In this document: in pieces, positions 21,846 to 32,520 of the stretch
How the letters are laid out: each line of letters begins with the position of its first letter
Numbering within the stretch: position 1 is the first letter of the stretch
From: Astrocystis sublimbata
Lineage: Eukaryota > Ascomycota > Sordariomycetes > Xylariales > Xylariaceae
Assembly (NCBI GenBank): GCA_022453515.1
Contig: JAJNNY010000004.1
Location: 1,054,001-1,118,000, forward strand
Length of the DNA: 64,000 nucleotides
Direction: 5' to 3'
The notes under the pieces: generated by a model
What the model was told of the DNA's origin: nothing
The model's database searches: none
What the model saw: the letters and a program-made list of their open reading frames with translations, nothing else
Program-made: the position numbers and the translations under genes

Positions 21846-23120
21846 ATGGATAACCCCGATGAGAAGCCAAGCGAAGTGCCCAACAAAATAGATGAGACGC
21901 CTTTAGGGAACTTGAAGGCTTGCTCCACACCACTGACGATCACCAGGGTATCCAAAAGCGTCTCATCTATTTTGTTGGGCTCCTCGCCAAGCTTGCCCTA
22001 CTGGCCCGGGCGTTTCATGGGCATCGACATCTACGAGACCTACCCACCTGCCCCGTTCGGCCCAGGCTATGGTAGCTCATTAAACGATTGGCCCGACAAA
22101 GCCTGGATGAAGAACGCGACCAAACTCCAACAAGTACTAGCTTACCCCCCCACTGAAACCCAGTGGCCTTTCGATCACGATCACGACAAACGACGTGCTA
22201 CAATGACGATAACTAAGGCGCTATCCGTTGGCGAGGCTAGGGGCGCTCAACTCGTGGCTTGCAGCATTCAAATAGATGGTCAGCTGAAGCCACAGCCACA
22301 GACACTAGTCGCCAAAATCTACGACCCATTATACTATCCTTACAAGTGGAACGACGTCGATTCTGTTGTAAGACCCGCGGAAATGGACTATAGCCGCGAG
22401 GCTACTGCGTACGAATATATACAAAAAACGAATGAAAGGCAGAAACCTGACTTCGCGCCTAAATACTGGGGGTCCTGGAAGTTCAGATCGATCGTAACCT
22501 CGCAGGGTATTGAACACGAACGATGGGTTTGTCTTATCTCAACCGAGTATGTCGATGGTATTTCCCTTTTCGATTTATACGCACAAAACTCTCTGTACTC
22601 TAGCCCAGATGGTTTCCACTACGATAAGGAATATCGTTTGAGCATACTGGCCGAGCTACTGGACGGAGTTGTGAAACAATTCCACGCTGGTATTAATCAG
22701 CGCGACCTTTCTCCCCGGAACGTCATGCTTGTCCCGAACCCCCAAGAACACGACACGACAATCTGTATACCCAGAGTGGTGCTTATAGATTACAACATTG
22801 CCGTAGTGTGGCCGTACAGTAAAGGAGGACCGCATTGCTTTCAGGATCCCGTCCTCCCGCCGAACCCAGCGCACGTGTATTCGCGTGGTCCCCCGCTCGA
22901 TCTCGAGGGCTGGCTTGATCCAGAGTTCTATACTCGTAATCGGGACTCCAATTACGAAACATGGGAGGAATGGCTACAGACCACGTTCGGAGGAAAACAT
23001 GCGGCACGATTTGCACCTATGGTACGGAAAGAATCAGAGCGAGCTGTTCAACCTTTCAAAAAAGGAGACATCCATACAACTGGAAGGGATAAATGCCAAA
23101 AGTTGGGGTTTGAGGAGTGA
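21846..23120 (+). CDS. Protein kinase-like protein with MITE-derived 5' coding part
   Basis: A single open frame of 424 aa. Kinase-like landmarks are TLVAKIYDPLYY (Lys157, VAIK-type), REATAYEYI, a catalytic-loop motif NQRDLSPRNVML (Asp287, Asn292) and VVLIDYNIAVV in the DFG position (Asp315). The glycine-rich loop is not obvious, so activity is uncertain. This resembles the fungal-expanded kinase-like families often found beside repeats. The first 45 codons contain both arms of a perfect 23-bp inverted repeat (21878-21900, 21958-21980) related to the local MITE ends. Translation may therefore start at Met58 (22017, MGIDIYETY), where the unrelated part begins. It lies about 150 bp downstream of the transposon island. 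Confidence 0.7.
   Translation: MDNPDEKPSEVPNKIDETPLGNLKACSTPLTITRVSKSVSSILLGSSPSLPYWPGRFMGIDIYETYPPAPFGPGYGSSLNDWPDKAWMKNATKLQQVLAYPPTETQWPFDHDHDKRRATMTITKALSVGEARGAQLVACSIQIDGQLKPQPQTLVAKIYDPLYYPYKWNDVDSVVRPAEMDYSREATAYEYIQKTNERQKPDFAPKYWGSWKFRSIVTSQGIEHERWVCLISTEYVDGISLFDLYAQNSLYSSPDGFHYDKEYRLSILAELLDGVVKQFHAGINQRDLSPRNVMLVPNPQEHDTTICIPRVVLIDYNIAVVWPYSKGGPHCFQDPVLPPNPAHVYSRGPPLDLEGWLDPEFYTRNRDSNYETWEEWLQTTFGGKHAARFAPMVRKESERAVQPFKKGDIHTTGRDKCQKLGFEE
21878..21980. repeat. 103-bp foldback element inside coding sequence
   Basis: Perfect 23-bp inverted arms at 21878-21900 and 21958-21980 with a 57-bp loop. The arm word ACAAAATAGATGAGACG matches the terminal word of the larger MITEs (AACAAAACAGATGAGACG at 46836). 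Both arms and the loop are open in the kinase-like frame. Confidence 0.8.
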
Positions 23121-23704
23121 ATACACCCTAGTAAGGTTTAAATGCGTACAAGGCGCCCCACCAGAAATGTATGAGTAATTGGAGCACAGGTATCTAATGA
23201 TTAACCATTAAATATTAACACAAAATGAACATAATTAATATAAATAGAATAAATATTTAAGTTTTCAACTGTTAGATAGATATTTTTTTGGATTTATTTC
23301 AATAGGGTTTAGCAGCTTAAAATCAGGAGTGAACATAGTGAGTTTTGATGGTAAAATGGGTCTTGTACGCATTTAACCCTCATGGTACTGGTATGCCCTA
23401 CAGGCCAAGCAGGTTATAGGCGGTGGTGCTCAGCTCGAAATCAAAGACAGCTTATTGGCTCTTGCGGAACCTGGAGGGGCCAGCGACCCCTGTCAGCAAG
23501 CTAAAACCCCACATCTCAGTGCCCGTATGAAGAGAGAAGAGAGAAGTTCAATCAATTCTTGTTTGTACTATCAAGAGTAAGAGCCCATATCCCATCTGCG
23601 TGTCTTGGGTGCCGAGATAGGGGCTGTCCCTCTTCCCTCTTTGGTATCTTTTCGTTATTTCCTCGGCAGTCACATAATACCTTTACGAGTGTGATCGATC
23701 CAGA
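23121..23704. other. Intergenic, partly AT-rich
   Basis: AT-rich at 23200-23300, then ordinary promoter-like sequence before the CCDC25-type gene. No gene is supported. Confidence 0.5.
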
Positions 23705-24935
23705 ATGGTGTACTACTTCACCTCCAACGTGGTCACCCCTTCGGCCTCGGTCTACGTGGGCAAGGACAAATTTGAGAGTGGGTAGCTTCTGGTCCCAGTC
23801 GATGTGATGCGCTCGACTTCCTCATACTCACAAGAGCGGCGGAACAGATGAGGAGTTGATCAAACATGGCTGGGAGGACGACGTATGGTGAGTAACAATT
23901 TTATTTCGATTTCCTAACGTGGTGCCTATCATACCTACTGTTGCCAAAAAAATCAATTCCCACTCTCCGCTTTGAGGTCATCGCAACTAACATCGTGAAA
24001 TTCATCAGGGTATGATATGTTTTCATGATTGGAAATCCTATATCCTATCACCAAGAAGCTCACGAATTCTTTCATGACTGCTTCGACTTCTCCTTCATTT
24101 TTAATCTATCTATCTATTCTCGCAATACCCATTCTCTCTCGCTCACTCACCCACTCACTCACAACCTTCCCTTTCACCCCCCACAGTTCCACGTAGACAA
24201 GCTCTCGAGCGCGCACATCTACCTGCGCCTGGCCGAGGGCGAGTCGTGGGAGTCGATCCCCGAGGCGCTGGTGACGGACCTGGGCCAGCTGACCAAGGCG
24301 AACTCGATCGAGGGCAACAAGAAGGACAACATCACCGTCATCTACACGCCGTGGTCGAACCTCAAGAAGGACGGGTCCATGGCCGCCGGCCAGGTCAGCT
24401 TCAAGGACAACAAGAAGGTCAAGCGCGTGCTGGTCCCGCAGCGCGAGAACGCCATCGTCAACCGCCTCAACAAGACGAGGGTCGAGAAGGTGAAGCCGGA
24501 CCTGTTCGCCGAGAAGGAGGAGCATTTGCGCATGCTGAGGAAGAGGGATACGATGGCGAGGCAGGATCGCGTATGTGCTATCACCCCGTTCCGGTTTTTC
24601 TTCGTTTTCTCCCCTTCAATGTTCCCCCCAACCTTCCCTTATACTCGTATCATCTTGTATCCCACCACTCTCCGTATCCCCAGACCTTGTTATCTTGTTT
24701 TCTCGTTTGAGAGGCTGCTTGTGTTGCCTCCCTGCGACAAAGCACCCGCTCTACAATTCCCTGCTAACGCGTATCTTCGCTGTCACAGAAGAAGGAGGAG
24801 ACGCGGGTAGCAGAGGAGAGAGCGCAGAAGAAGTGGCAGAAGGACCATGCATACGACGACCTGTTCACCGACGAGAACATGGAGGGCTCGAGCAACCAAA
24901 ACCGGCCCGAGAACTGGGAAGACGACTTCATGTAA
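23705..24935 (+). CDS. CCDC25/Jlp2-type NFACT-R domain protein with 1-nt exon
   Basis: Model: 23705..23777, 23848..23887, 24009..24009, 24187..24570, 24789..24935, total 214 aa (human CCDC25 is of similar size). The NFACT-R (DUF814) fold is clear: [74 protein letters not shown], then a charged coiled coil (MLRKRDTMARQDRKKEETRV) and a C-terminal NRPENWEDDFM. The conserved Trp-Phe codons can only be assembled as TG|G|TTC, which requires a single-base exon at 24009 between a CAG acceptor and a GTATGA donor. Homologues include the animal DNA-sensing CCDC25. Yeast Jlp2 is poorly understood. Confidence 0.88.
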
Positions 24936-25186
24936 AAAAGAAGGAAAATAAAATCCTCAATGGTATTATTTATAGAGTGGCAAACGGTTGTCGATTTTTA
25001 ATAATAAGCCGATCGATCAGTAGTATTTGTCAACTACCATATTGATGACAGAAGTTCAGTCCTTGCGCAGCCTCTTTTCTTGTCACTTTGGCCTCTTTAT
25101 CTCATCTCATGTTAGTCATTTTCCTCTTTAATTCATCGTTCTGCAGTTTTATGCGTGTATCTACTGCTCATTTTCTTTGCTCTTGC

Positions 25187-26390
25187 TCACCGCCCACGTT
25201 GCGAAGGGGTATTCGAAAACGCCCCATCCTTGACACTGCCCTCGAGGGCGTGGTCGTTCGGGTTCGCCGCCGCCTCGTAGATGATCTGCTGCGGCGCGCG
25301 GCCGAGGGCTTGCCACTCGCCCTTGAAGCCGATGTAGCTGATTCTGGTCACCTCTTCCTCTTCGTCGCTATCTTCTTCGTCCGAGTCGTTATCGGAATCG
25401 TGGCGTCGTGTGCCGAAGTTATCTACAAAGAAGAGCGATATGTGGTGTGTGGACCGGAAGAGCGTTCGCTTGACAGGGATCTCTTGCATATCCGTTGTCT
25501 GGCTTAGCTCGAATGTCTGTGTTGGCTTGCTCGCCTCGGCGCCTGGGAAGTCGAGGTCGTCGCGGTTGACTGGTGTTTTTGTTTAGGACTTGAGCTTGGA
25601 CAGGGGAGTAGAATAACTTACTGTATACTTGCATTGTCCGTGGCGCACTGGCGGATGGTGAGGTGCGCAGCAGTATGGAGTGTAGCTTCACTGTGCCTGC
25701 GAATCTAACGTTTGGAATCATAATATTAGCAAGCTTATATTATTGGCCTCATTTTCATATATGCGTCTCTGCAGCAGAGGGCGATTGCTATGTAGATGTT
25801 TTATCATATGAGGACCTGGCCATAGCAGACTGACCCTCGAGTGCTGAGACATGCTGATGGCCTAAGTGAAAAACAGAGGCTTAGGGAACGTATCGTCTCA
25901 GAGCCATGTGTTGAGGTGATAGGAACGACTCAAAGGGGTCGCTCAAGACACGAACGAATGTACACGCACTGCGTAAGCACAGCTCATGAATGCAAGCAAG
26001 CACAACAGCGACCGAGAAAGAGAGGCTCGAAATGCATGATATGAGATGCAATGCAATCAAGCAGAAATCCACAAACAAAGCGATAGAGAAAAAACATGAG
26101 TTGAATAGATACAACAAAACTTACGGAATCGTTATGATGATCTGCTCATCCATATCACTGGCCAGCTCTGGCATGACCTGCATCCGCTGCTTCCAGTCCT
26201 TCTTGACGATGGCCTTTCCGGAGCCGGGAACGGCCTCGTTGAGGGTTCTTATGTTATCGAACTCGATGTGCTGGAACATGAGCGAGTGCAGCGCCGGCTC
26301 GATGTCGTCCGAGTGGTCGTGCCCGCTGTGGTCATGGTCGTGGTGGTCGTGTCCGCCGTTCGCGGCGTGCTCGTTGTGGCAGTGCGACAT
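25187..26390 (-). CDS. PITH domain protein (PITHD1-like)
   Basis: Three exons on the minus strand, 26390..26125, 25704..25622 and 25569..25187, encode 243 aa. Phases 2 and 1 match exactly, and donors are GTAAGT. The N-terminus is strikingly histidine-rich (HCHNEHAANGGHDHHDHDHS). The PITH/DUF1000 domain follows: IRTLNEAVPGSGKAIVKKDW, AGTVKLHSILLRTSPSASAP, INRDDLDF, TQTFELSQTTDMQEIPVKR, VTRISYIGFKGEW, ending ANPNDHA. PITH domains occur in proteasome-interacting thioredoxin-like proteins. This one has no thioredoxin fold, as in PITHD1. An acidic insert (DNDSDEEDSDEEEEV) sits before the last strands. The first intron (420 nt) is long for this genome. It is convergent with the CCDC25-type gene, 251 bp apart. 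Confidence 0.9.
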
Positions 26391-27456
26391 TGTGAGCTGC
26401 CTGTCTGCCTATTTGTCTGTCTATATGTCTATCTAATTGAAGGCGCGCAAACGTTGGGGGAAGTTTGGGGTTGGTTTTGAGAAACACGAGGGTTCTTCTC
26501 ATACTAAGTACGTTTTTTTTTATTACTTTTACTCAGACCTTGACTGGGTGAAACCTTGATGGACGTCTCGTGATTGTTCAAAGTTTGAAGGTGCACTTAC
26601 CCTAAAGTTTGTCCTGTAACTGCCCAAGGTAAGGTCGTAGGTACTGATGGGTAGTAGCTGCCTTCAGGCATTCTAGCATGTATTTAGTGGGCCCAAGGCC
26701 TTATAGCTGTTCTCCAGAGGGGGGGTTGAACTCGGGCCCTCGGGTTAGCGCATTTCTTCAATGTGTCACAGGGAACCAGAAAAGGCTTCGATTATTTGCC
26801 CCAGCTAACATCGACCCAAGCAAGGCTACTGTGGCCAAATTTAGTAAGTGCATACGGGGGAGTCAGTCTAATCAACATGATATGCATTCTCGTCTTTGAG
26901 CGTTTTTGGTTTGCTCTTTACATATATCTATTACCGGCGTCGTCCTCATTTTCGGTGGGAAAGAGTGGCCCTGTTGGAGGATGGGCCATCTGCGACAAAC
27001 TTAGTAGATAAGTATCACAGTACTTACCAGAGATAATGCACATTGAAGCAATGACAGCGAACTTGGCATAAGTGTCAATCATGCAGTAATTCTCTTTCTC
27101 TGGACAGGATACCTGCTATAAGGTCTATGTACAACCCAAGTGCAGACTGGTTGGTGTGGGTTGAGTCAGAGGGTTCCGACATGGTTTGTCCAATATCATC
27201 AAATTTACTAGATACAATCGGAACTACAACCATACACATGACTCCAGCCAAACGACCTCTCTAAATGCATCGCTTTTTGGTTCGTTGTCGTCTGACTGTC
27301 ACCCCGAGATTGTCCCTCCTCCCCAAACCCCCCCTTTTGGTATCTCCGTTGTCCTGGCTTACTTTCCCCGTGTAAAGTCCGTGTGCCCAAAGACGATGCA
27401 TATAGACGTAGAGAAAGGAATCTCACATTCACCTACTAACTGTTCCACGTCAAGCT
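26391..27456. other. Intergenic, no gene seen
   Basis: Region between the PITH gene start and the 3' end of the isopropylmalate synthase gene. No supported gene. A T-run occurs at 26513-26520 and a G-run at 26718-26724. Confidence 0.45.
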
Positions 27457-29605
27457 CTACATGGCATTCGCTTTCTCCTCCAAGACAGATACCACACTCG
27501 GTTTCTCTCGAGGAACGGCACCATTTGACGAGGTCGGACGACTCGAGGAGTTCTGCTTCAGAACAGGGCTTCCGGGCCTGCTCATCATGAACTGTGTAAA
27601 CATTTCAGTGTCAGCGTTTGTAACAACGCAATACAAGTGAAAAGTTGAAAAGTCGGTAGAGAGATAAATGCCAAACTTACGTTGCTAGCAGCGCTCAAGA
27701 GCGCAATCAAGGAGCTCTGGACCACATCCTCGTGTATACCAATGCCCCACACCGTCTGCTTCGTGTTACCAATCTTACACTCTATGTAAGACGCGGCCTT
27801 GACGCCTCTGCCCTCTCCAATGGCGTGCTCCACGTAGTTGTTAACATCCAAATCAACACCGACATCCTTCAGGGCGTTCGCCATACTAGAGATCGGCCCG
27901 TTACCCCGTCCGCGCAGCTTGAATTCCCGTCCGTCGACAGCGACAACACCCTCGAACACACGCTTCAGGTCCTTCGTGCTCTGCGTCCCCGAAAGCGAGG
28001 ACGGCGGCACGGGCGAGTGCGAACGGTCGGGCGTGATGCTGTAGTCGATGAGAGTGAAGCGCGGGTTTTCGCGCAGGAAGTACGTCGTCTCGAACAGCTC
28101 TGTGATCTCCTCGGGGAGAAGCTCGCGGCCGAGGCCGTCGGCATGCTTTTGCACGACGGCGGAGAAGGCAACCTGCAAGCCCCTGGGGATGTCGAGGTGC
28201 AGCTTGCGCAGGATGATCCAGGCAGCGCCGCCCTTGCCGCTCTGCGAGTTGACGCGGATGATGGCCTCGTATGTCCGGCCGATGTCGCCCGGGTCCAGGG
28301 GAAGATAGGGCACCTCCCAGTAGTCCTCGACCGTCTTGCCCTCGCGCTTGCGGGCTTGCATACCCTTTGAAATAGCGTCTTGATGCGATCCTGAGAAGGC
28401 ACATACTACAAGGGACCCGGCATATGGTGCACGAGCGTGGACGGGGATCTTGTTGCAGTCTTCGACAACGTTGATGATGTGGTGCATGTCCGAGAAGTCC
28501 AGACCGCAGGGGACTCCTTGGGTATATAAGTTCAGGGCCAAGGTGACGATGTCGACGTTACCGGTCCGCTCGCCGTTTCCGAAGAGGCATCCCTCAACGC
28601 GGTCCGCGCCGGCCATCTGAGCCAGCTCGGCCGCAGCTACGGCGGTACCCCGGTCGTTGTGGTTGTGTACACTCACGGAAACCTTCTCGCGCTCCGAGAT
28701 ATTTCTGCAGAAGTACTCAACTTGATCGGCGAACACGTTGCAGGACGCGCTCTCGACCGTGGCTGGCAGATTTATGATGATGGGGTTCTCGACTGTGGGT
28801 TCCCAGGCGGCCTTCACGGCGTCACATATCTTGACGGCAAACTCGGGCGAGGTGTTGGAGAAGGTCTCGGGACTGAACTCGAACTGCCAGTTGGTGGCTG
28901 ATTGGGCAGGGTCGTCTTTGGTCAGGGATCGGACCACCTTGGCGCATCGCACGGCGAGCTCGAGGGTGTCTTCTTCGGAGTAGTTGAAGACTATTCTCCG
29001 GAAGCACTCGCTGGTGGCGAGGTAGATGTGAATGATGGCGTTCTTGGCGCCCGAGACGGCCTCGACGGTGCGCTTGATCAGATCAGGCCGGCATGGCGAC
29101 AGGACCTGTATGGCGACGTCATCGGGGATGGCGCCTGTGTCGACAAGGCGTCTTGTGAAGTCGAAGTCGGTCTGGGAGGCAGACGGAAAGGAAACCTCGA
29201 TCTCCTTGCAGCCTATATCGCAGAGCATCTTGAAGAAACGCAATTTCTCTTCTCCATTCTGTTATGACGTCTCAGTAATCGGTCTCGCGATGGCCAAGCC
29301 TGTGGCGCAAAAGCAAGATCAAGATGTTGCGATGTCCAGGGCACAGCGCAAGGGGTGAAAAGGCGAGGCACGCACCATAGGAGAAGGATTGCTCTGGTTT
29401 CCGTCACGTAGACTGGTCTCCAGCCACCTCGGAGCCTTTTGTATGGTTTTTGAGGGCCACTGGCGATCGGGTAGGTCAAGGGGAACGAAGGCCTTGTATT
29501 TCTTCCATGGTTCCTTGAGCCTGGGGTCCGGTACAGATGGTGTTAGTCTGGTCTCTGGCACAGAGAACAGAAACGTGAAACAGAAATAGTGACGTACATG
29601 GGCAT
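27457..29605 (-). CDS. leu4: 2-isopropylmalate synthase
   Basis: Four exons on the minus strand, 29605..29598, 29520..29376, 29258..27681 and 27591..27457, encode 621 aa. Exon 1 holds only ATGCCCAT, and the join AT|G gives [14 protein letters not shown], the usual fungal start. The HMGL-like TIM barrel carries RDGNQ (residues 41-45), the [17 protein letters not shown] block and the metal-binding HNHND motif (249-253). The C-terminal LeuA regulatory domain includes [20 protein letters not shown] and [20 protein letters not shown]. The enzyme condenses acetyl-CoA with 2-oxoisovalerate, the first committed step of leucine synthesis, and is normally feedback-inhibited by leucine through that C-terminal domain. 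The last exon adds a Ser-rich tail ending [11 protein letters not shown]. No mitochondrial presequence is evident in this model. Confidence 0.95.
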
Positions 29606-30295
29606 CTTGGAAGAGGTATGTGTGAAAATCGAAGTCAGTTAAGACCAATTGCGATCGTGTTAGTTGTCCTGGAGGTAAAGTTGGGCAGTGACTGCAGGGT
29701 GGGTGTTGCGCACGTCGACGACGATGTAAGTGACGAAGCCGTGAAAGGGCAGAATTGAGATCGCAAGTACACAAGAACAAATCCAATGTGAATTAGAAAC
29801 AGATATGTTCAAGCCAGCAGCAGGGGAGTATTATAAGATATTAACCACAAGTAGGGGGAAAAAGTTGAGTCACTCGAGTCGCAATGGTTGGAGGGCGAAC
29901 CCCACGTTGAGCCGAAAAATGTGCCCCTCCATGTGGCCGCCAATTGCCGCTCGCGCGCCTTTGCCTGAGGGTATTGTGGGCCGTCGCCCGGGGAGCTCCT
30001 AGCCAATGCCCCGTGCTTGATACATCATATTCTCACTGATCAACAAGAATGTAATAGGGGATGATCTCCCATGAACACCTATGTAAGTACCTAAGGTATC
30101 TTATCGGCTCGTGTCTAACAGCGTTGTATGGGTTTCGTTCGTGTATATATATCTTTAAAAAGGAATTAGTAAAATCAACTGCTTGCTATGCTGGCATCTA
30201 CTGGAAAGAAGACGGGACGCTTCAACTGACGTATTTTAAGTGGCACACTGCATGCTCCGGATTCGTCCTGGGCCTGACCTGGCGAGCCTGGCAAA
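29606..30295. other. leu4 upstream region, no gene seen
   Basis: Likely leader and promoter of the isopropylmalate synthase gene. No coding signal is supported. Confidence 0.4.
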
Positions 30296-30552
30296 GGGGA
30301 GTCATATTAAGTATCCTGGTCCGAGGTGCTACACAAAATAGATGAGATACTTCTAACCAGGTTCTTTGTAGTTTATATAATACTTATTATTTTATTATTA
30401 CCTAGTTATATAGTAGTTATTTAAATATAGTTTATTGATTATACAATAGTTATTCTACTATTAAAGAAATATTTGTTATACTACTATGTATATGCCGACA
30501 TCTACCTCCCGCCACCCAACTACACCTATACCGGACACTTAATTTTACCCCC
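30296..30552. mobile_element. AT-rich MITE, copy with both ends
   Basis: The left end reads GGGGAGTCATATTAAGTATC and the right end reads GGACACTTAATTTTACCCCC, so reading inward from both ends gives GGGG...TTAAGTRTCC. Next come TCCGAGGTGCTACACAAAAT and AGATGAGATACTTC, then the AT-rich core with ATTACCTAGTTATATAGTAG. No target duplication is obvious. Copies sharing the left part lie at 32172 and 61897 in the same orientation. Confidence 0.75.
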
Positions 30553-30887
30553 ACATGCCTGGGCGTCCCCAAGTGCAATTGGTACCTAAGGTACTTCTAC
30601 CTACCTCACTTACCATGGGAGGTGGGGTAATTGACCTGGCGGGGCAATTCATGGGGCGGATTGAGGCTTGATCTGAGTGGCTGTTGTCCTCCCGATCCGG
30701 ACCCACCTGTTTTTTTCTGAGCCTCTCGAAGCAACGAAGCTATCAACGTTGACGGCCCGGGAGGAGAGAGACCCATGCGTCGTATCCAATCCGCCCAAGT
30801 CGAACCACGTCTCGGAGCACCAACCCTCACCACCCACTCAACCTCCCATACGATACCTTCCCCAACCCCGTTGGGCTCCCAGCGACC

Positions 30888-31946
30888 ATGGCACCCCGAC
30901 TGCCAGCCCGCTGGGCAGCAGCCCTCTCCTCCGCCGCCTCATCCTCCCTCACATCCCAAATCCTAGTCACACCGAATCGGACCCTGCTGCCGCGGACAGC
31001 CAGGCGCGGTGTCAAGTATGGCTGGTCTACTGCCCCGAAACGAGGCAAGCCCACACGCTTCAACCAAGTCACTGCTGGCCTTCCTGCTCTCACGACCGGC
31101 CCGGCCGCCGCATTGAAGCGCACCGCCCAGTCGACCCCACTACGCACCGGCCTCGTCGCCGTCAAGAAGGGCGTATCTGCCTTGTACAGCATGCAGAAGG
31201 GAACGCGGACGCCATGCACCATCCTCCAGGTCGACCAATGCCAGGTCGTCGCCACCAGGACGCGCGCCAAGAACGGGTACTGGGCTGTCCAGGTCGGCTG
31301 CGGGCACAAGACGCCCGACAACACGGCGGCGCCCCAGCTAGGCTACTATGAGGCCAAGGGCATCGCGCCCAAGCGACACCTGACCGAGTTCAAGGTCCGC
31401 GGCGAGGAGGGCCTGCTGCCCGTCGGCGTGCAGCTCACGCCCGACTGGTTCAAGGTCGGCCAGTTCGTCGACGCCCGGAGCAACAGCCGCGGCATGGGTT
31501 TCGCCGGTGGTATGAAGCGCCACGGCTTCGCTGGTCAGGGGGCCAGTCACGGTAACTCCAAGAACCACAGGACTATCGGTTCCAACGGTCCCTCCCAGGG
31601 TGGCGGTTCGCGTGTCCACCCGGGCAAGAAGATGCCGGGTCGCATGGGCAACGAGCGCGTCACCGTCCAGAACCTGCGCGTGCTCCAGGTCGATAACAGG
31701 CTCGGCATTGTTGTCATCAAGGGCCATGTCGCTGGCCCCAAAGGCTGCATTGTCAAGATCTCGGACGCCATCAAGAAGGATCCGCCGGTCGAGTCTTTCA
31801 TCGAGAAGACAAGGCGTCTCACGCTCGAGCGCAATGCGGGTCATGAGGATAGGCTGGAAGCGGCTAGGGTATCACACTTGGACCTCAAGGAGTTGAGGAA
31901 ACAGATGCAAGAGAAGCGTCCTGCGCCGGTGCTGAGGGTGAATTGA
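30888..31946 (+). CDS. mrpl9: Mitochondrial large-subunit ribosomal protein uL3m
   Basis: An intronless frame of 352 aa. Residues 1-40 are basic, Ser/Ala-rich and lack acidic residues, as expected for a mitochondrial presequence (MAPRLPARWAAALSSAASSS). The uL3 core follows: LVAVKKGVSALYSMQKGTRT, CTILQVDQCQVVATRT, VQVGCGHKTPDN, then the diagnostic loop GGMKRHGFAGQGASHGNSKN and MPGRMGNERVTVQNLRVLQV. uL3 lies near the peptidyl-transferase centre of the mitoribosome. The family is YmL9 in yeast. The gene is bracketed by two copies of the same MITE in direct orientation (30296-30552 and 32172-32385). Confidence 0.95.
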   Translation: MAPRLPARWAAALSSAASSSLTSQILVTPNRTLLPRTARRGVKYGWSTAPKRGKPTRFNQVTAGLPALTTGPAAALKRTAQSTPLRTGLVAVKKGVSALYSMQKGTRTPCTILQVDQCQVVATRTRAKNGYWAVQVGCGHKTPDNTAAPQLGYYEAKGIAPKRHLTEFKVRGEEGLLPVGVQLTPDWFKVGQFVDARSNSRGMGFAGGMKRHGFAGQGASHGNSKNHRTIGSNGPSQGGGSRVHPGKKMPGRMGNERVTVQNLRVLQVDNRLGIVVIKGHVAGPKGCIVKISDAIKKDPPVESFIEKTRRLTLERNAGHEDRLEAARVSHLDLKELRKQMQEKRPAPVLRVN

Positions 31947-32171
31947 TGACGAAACTGTAAATATTGATATCAAGAGATTCTCATTGTATTATATACAAGA
32001 TGTTACACACAAATGCCATCCCAGCCTCAACCAGCCGGCCGAGAATTACGCCAGGCAGAATCTGCTGCATATGACATACGGCCCTTCATGTCTTTTGAAA
32101 AGAGTGGTGAGCTTTGAGCTGGAGACTTCTTAAGATGGGTCCGGTCTGTACCACAGACCACCCTGTCAAGT

Positions 32172-32385
32172 GGGAGTCACATTAAGTGTCCGGGTTCGAG
32201 GTGCCACACAGATGAGAGATACTTCCAACCAGGTTTTTCGTAGTTTATACCCCCCGCAGAAAGTAATATATAATGTTTATTGTTTTATTATTACCTAGTT
32301 ATATAGTAGTTTTTAATAGTTTATTGATTATACAATAGTTATTCCACGATTAAAGGAATATTTATTATACATACTATACCTCCAC
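32172..32385. mobile_element. AT-rich MITE, second copy
   Basis: It begins GGGAGTCACATTAAGTGTCC, then GGTTCGAGGTGCCACACAGA, ATACTTCCAACCAGG and the AT-rich core ATTACCTAGTTATATAGTAG. A short CCCCCC-containing insertion occurs near 32250. The right end with GGACACTTAA is not recognisable, so the copy is truncated or diverged. Confidence 0.7.
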
Positions 32386-32520
32386 TCAACTACACCTACA
32401 CCATCCCCTGAACCTGCGCGATAGTAGGTCTATTCTGGGTTGTATACGCAACGGCACAGCATATGGGCGACGTGCAGACCCCCCGAACAATCGTATCACA
32501 TGCTCCCCGCCTTCATTTAT

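Noticed and set aside
24025..24186. Upstream extension of the CCDC25 exon 4 frame
   Set aside because: It reads through pyrimidine-rich intron sequence and lacks the conserved Trp before FHVDK.
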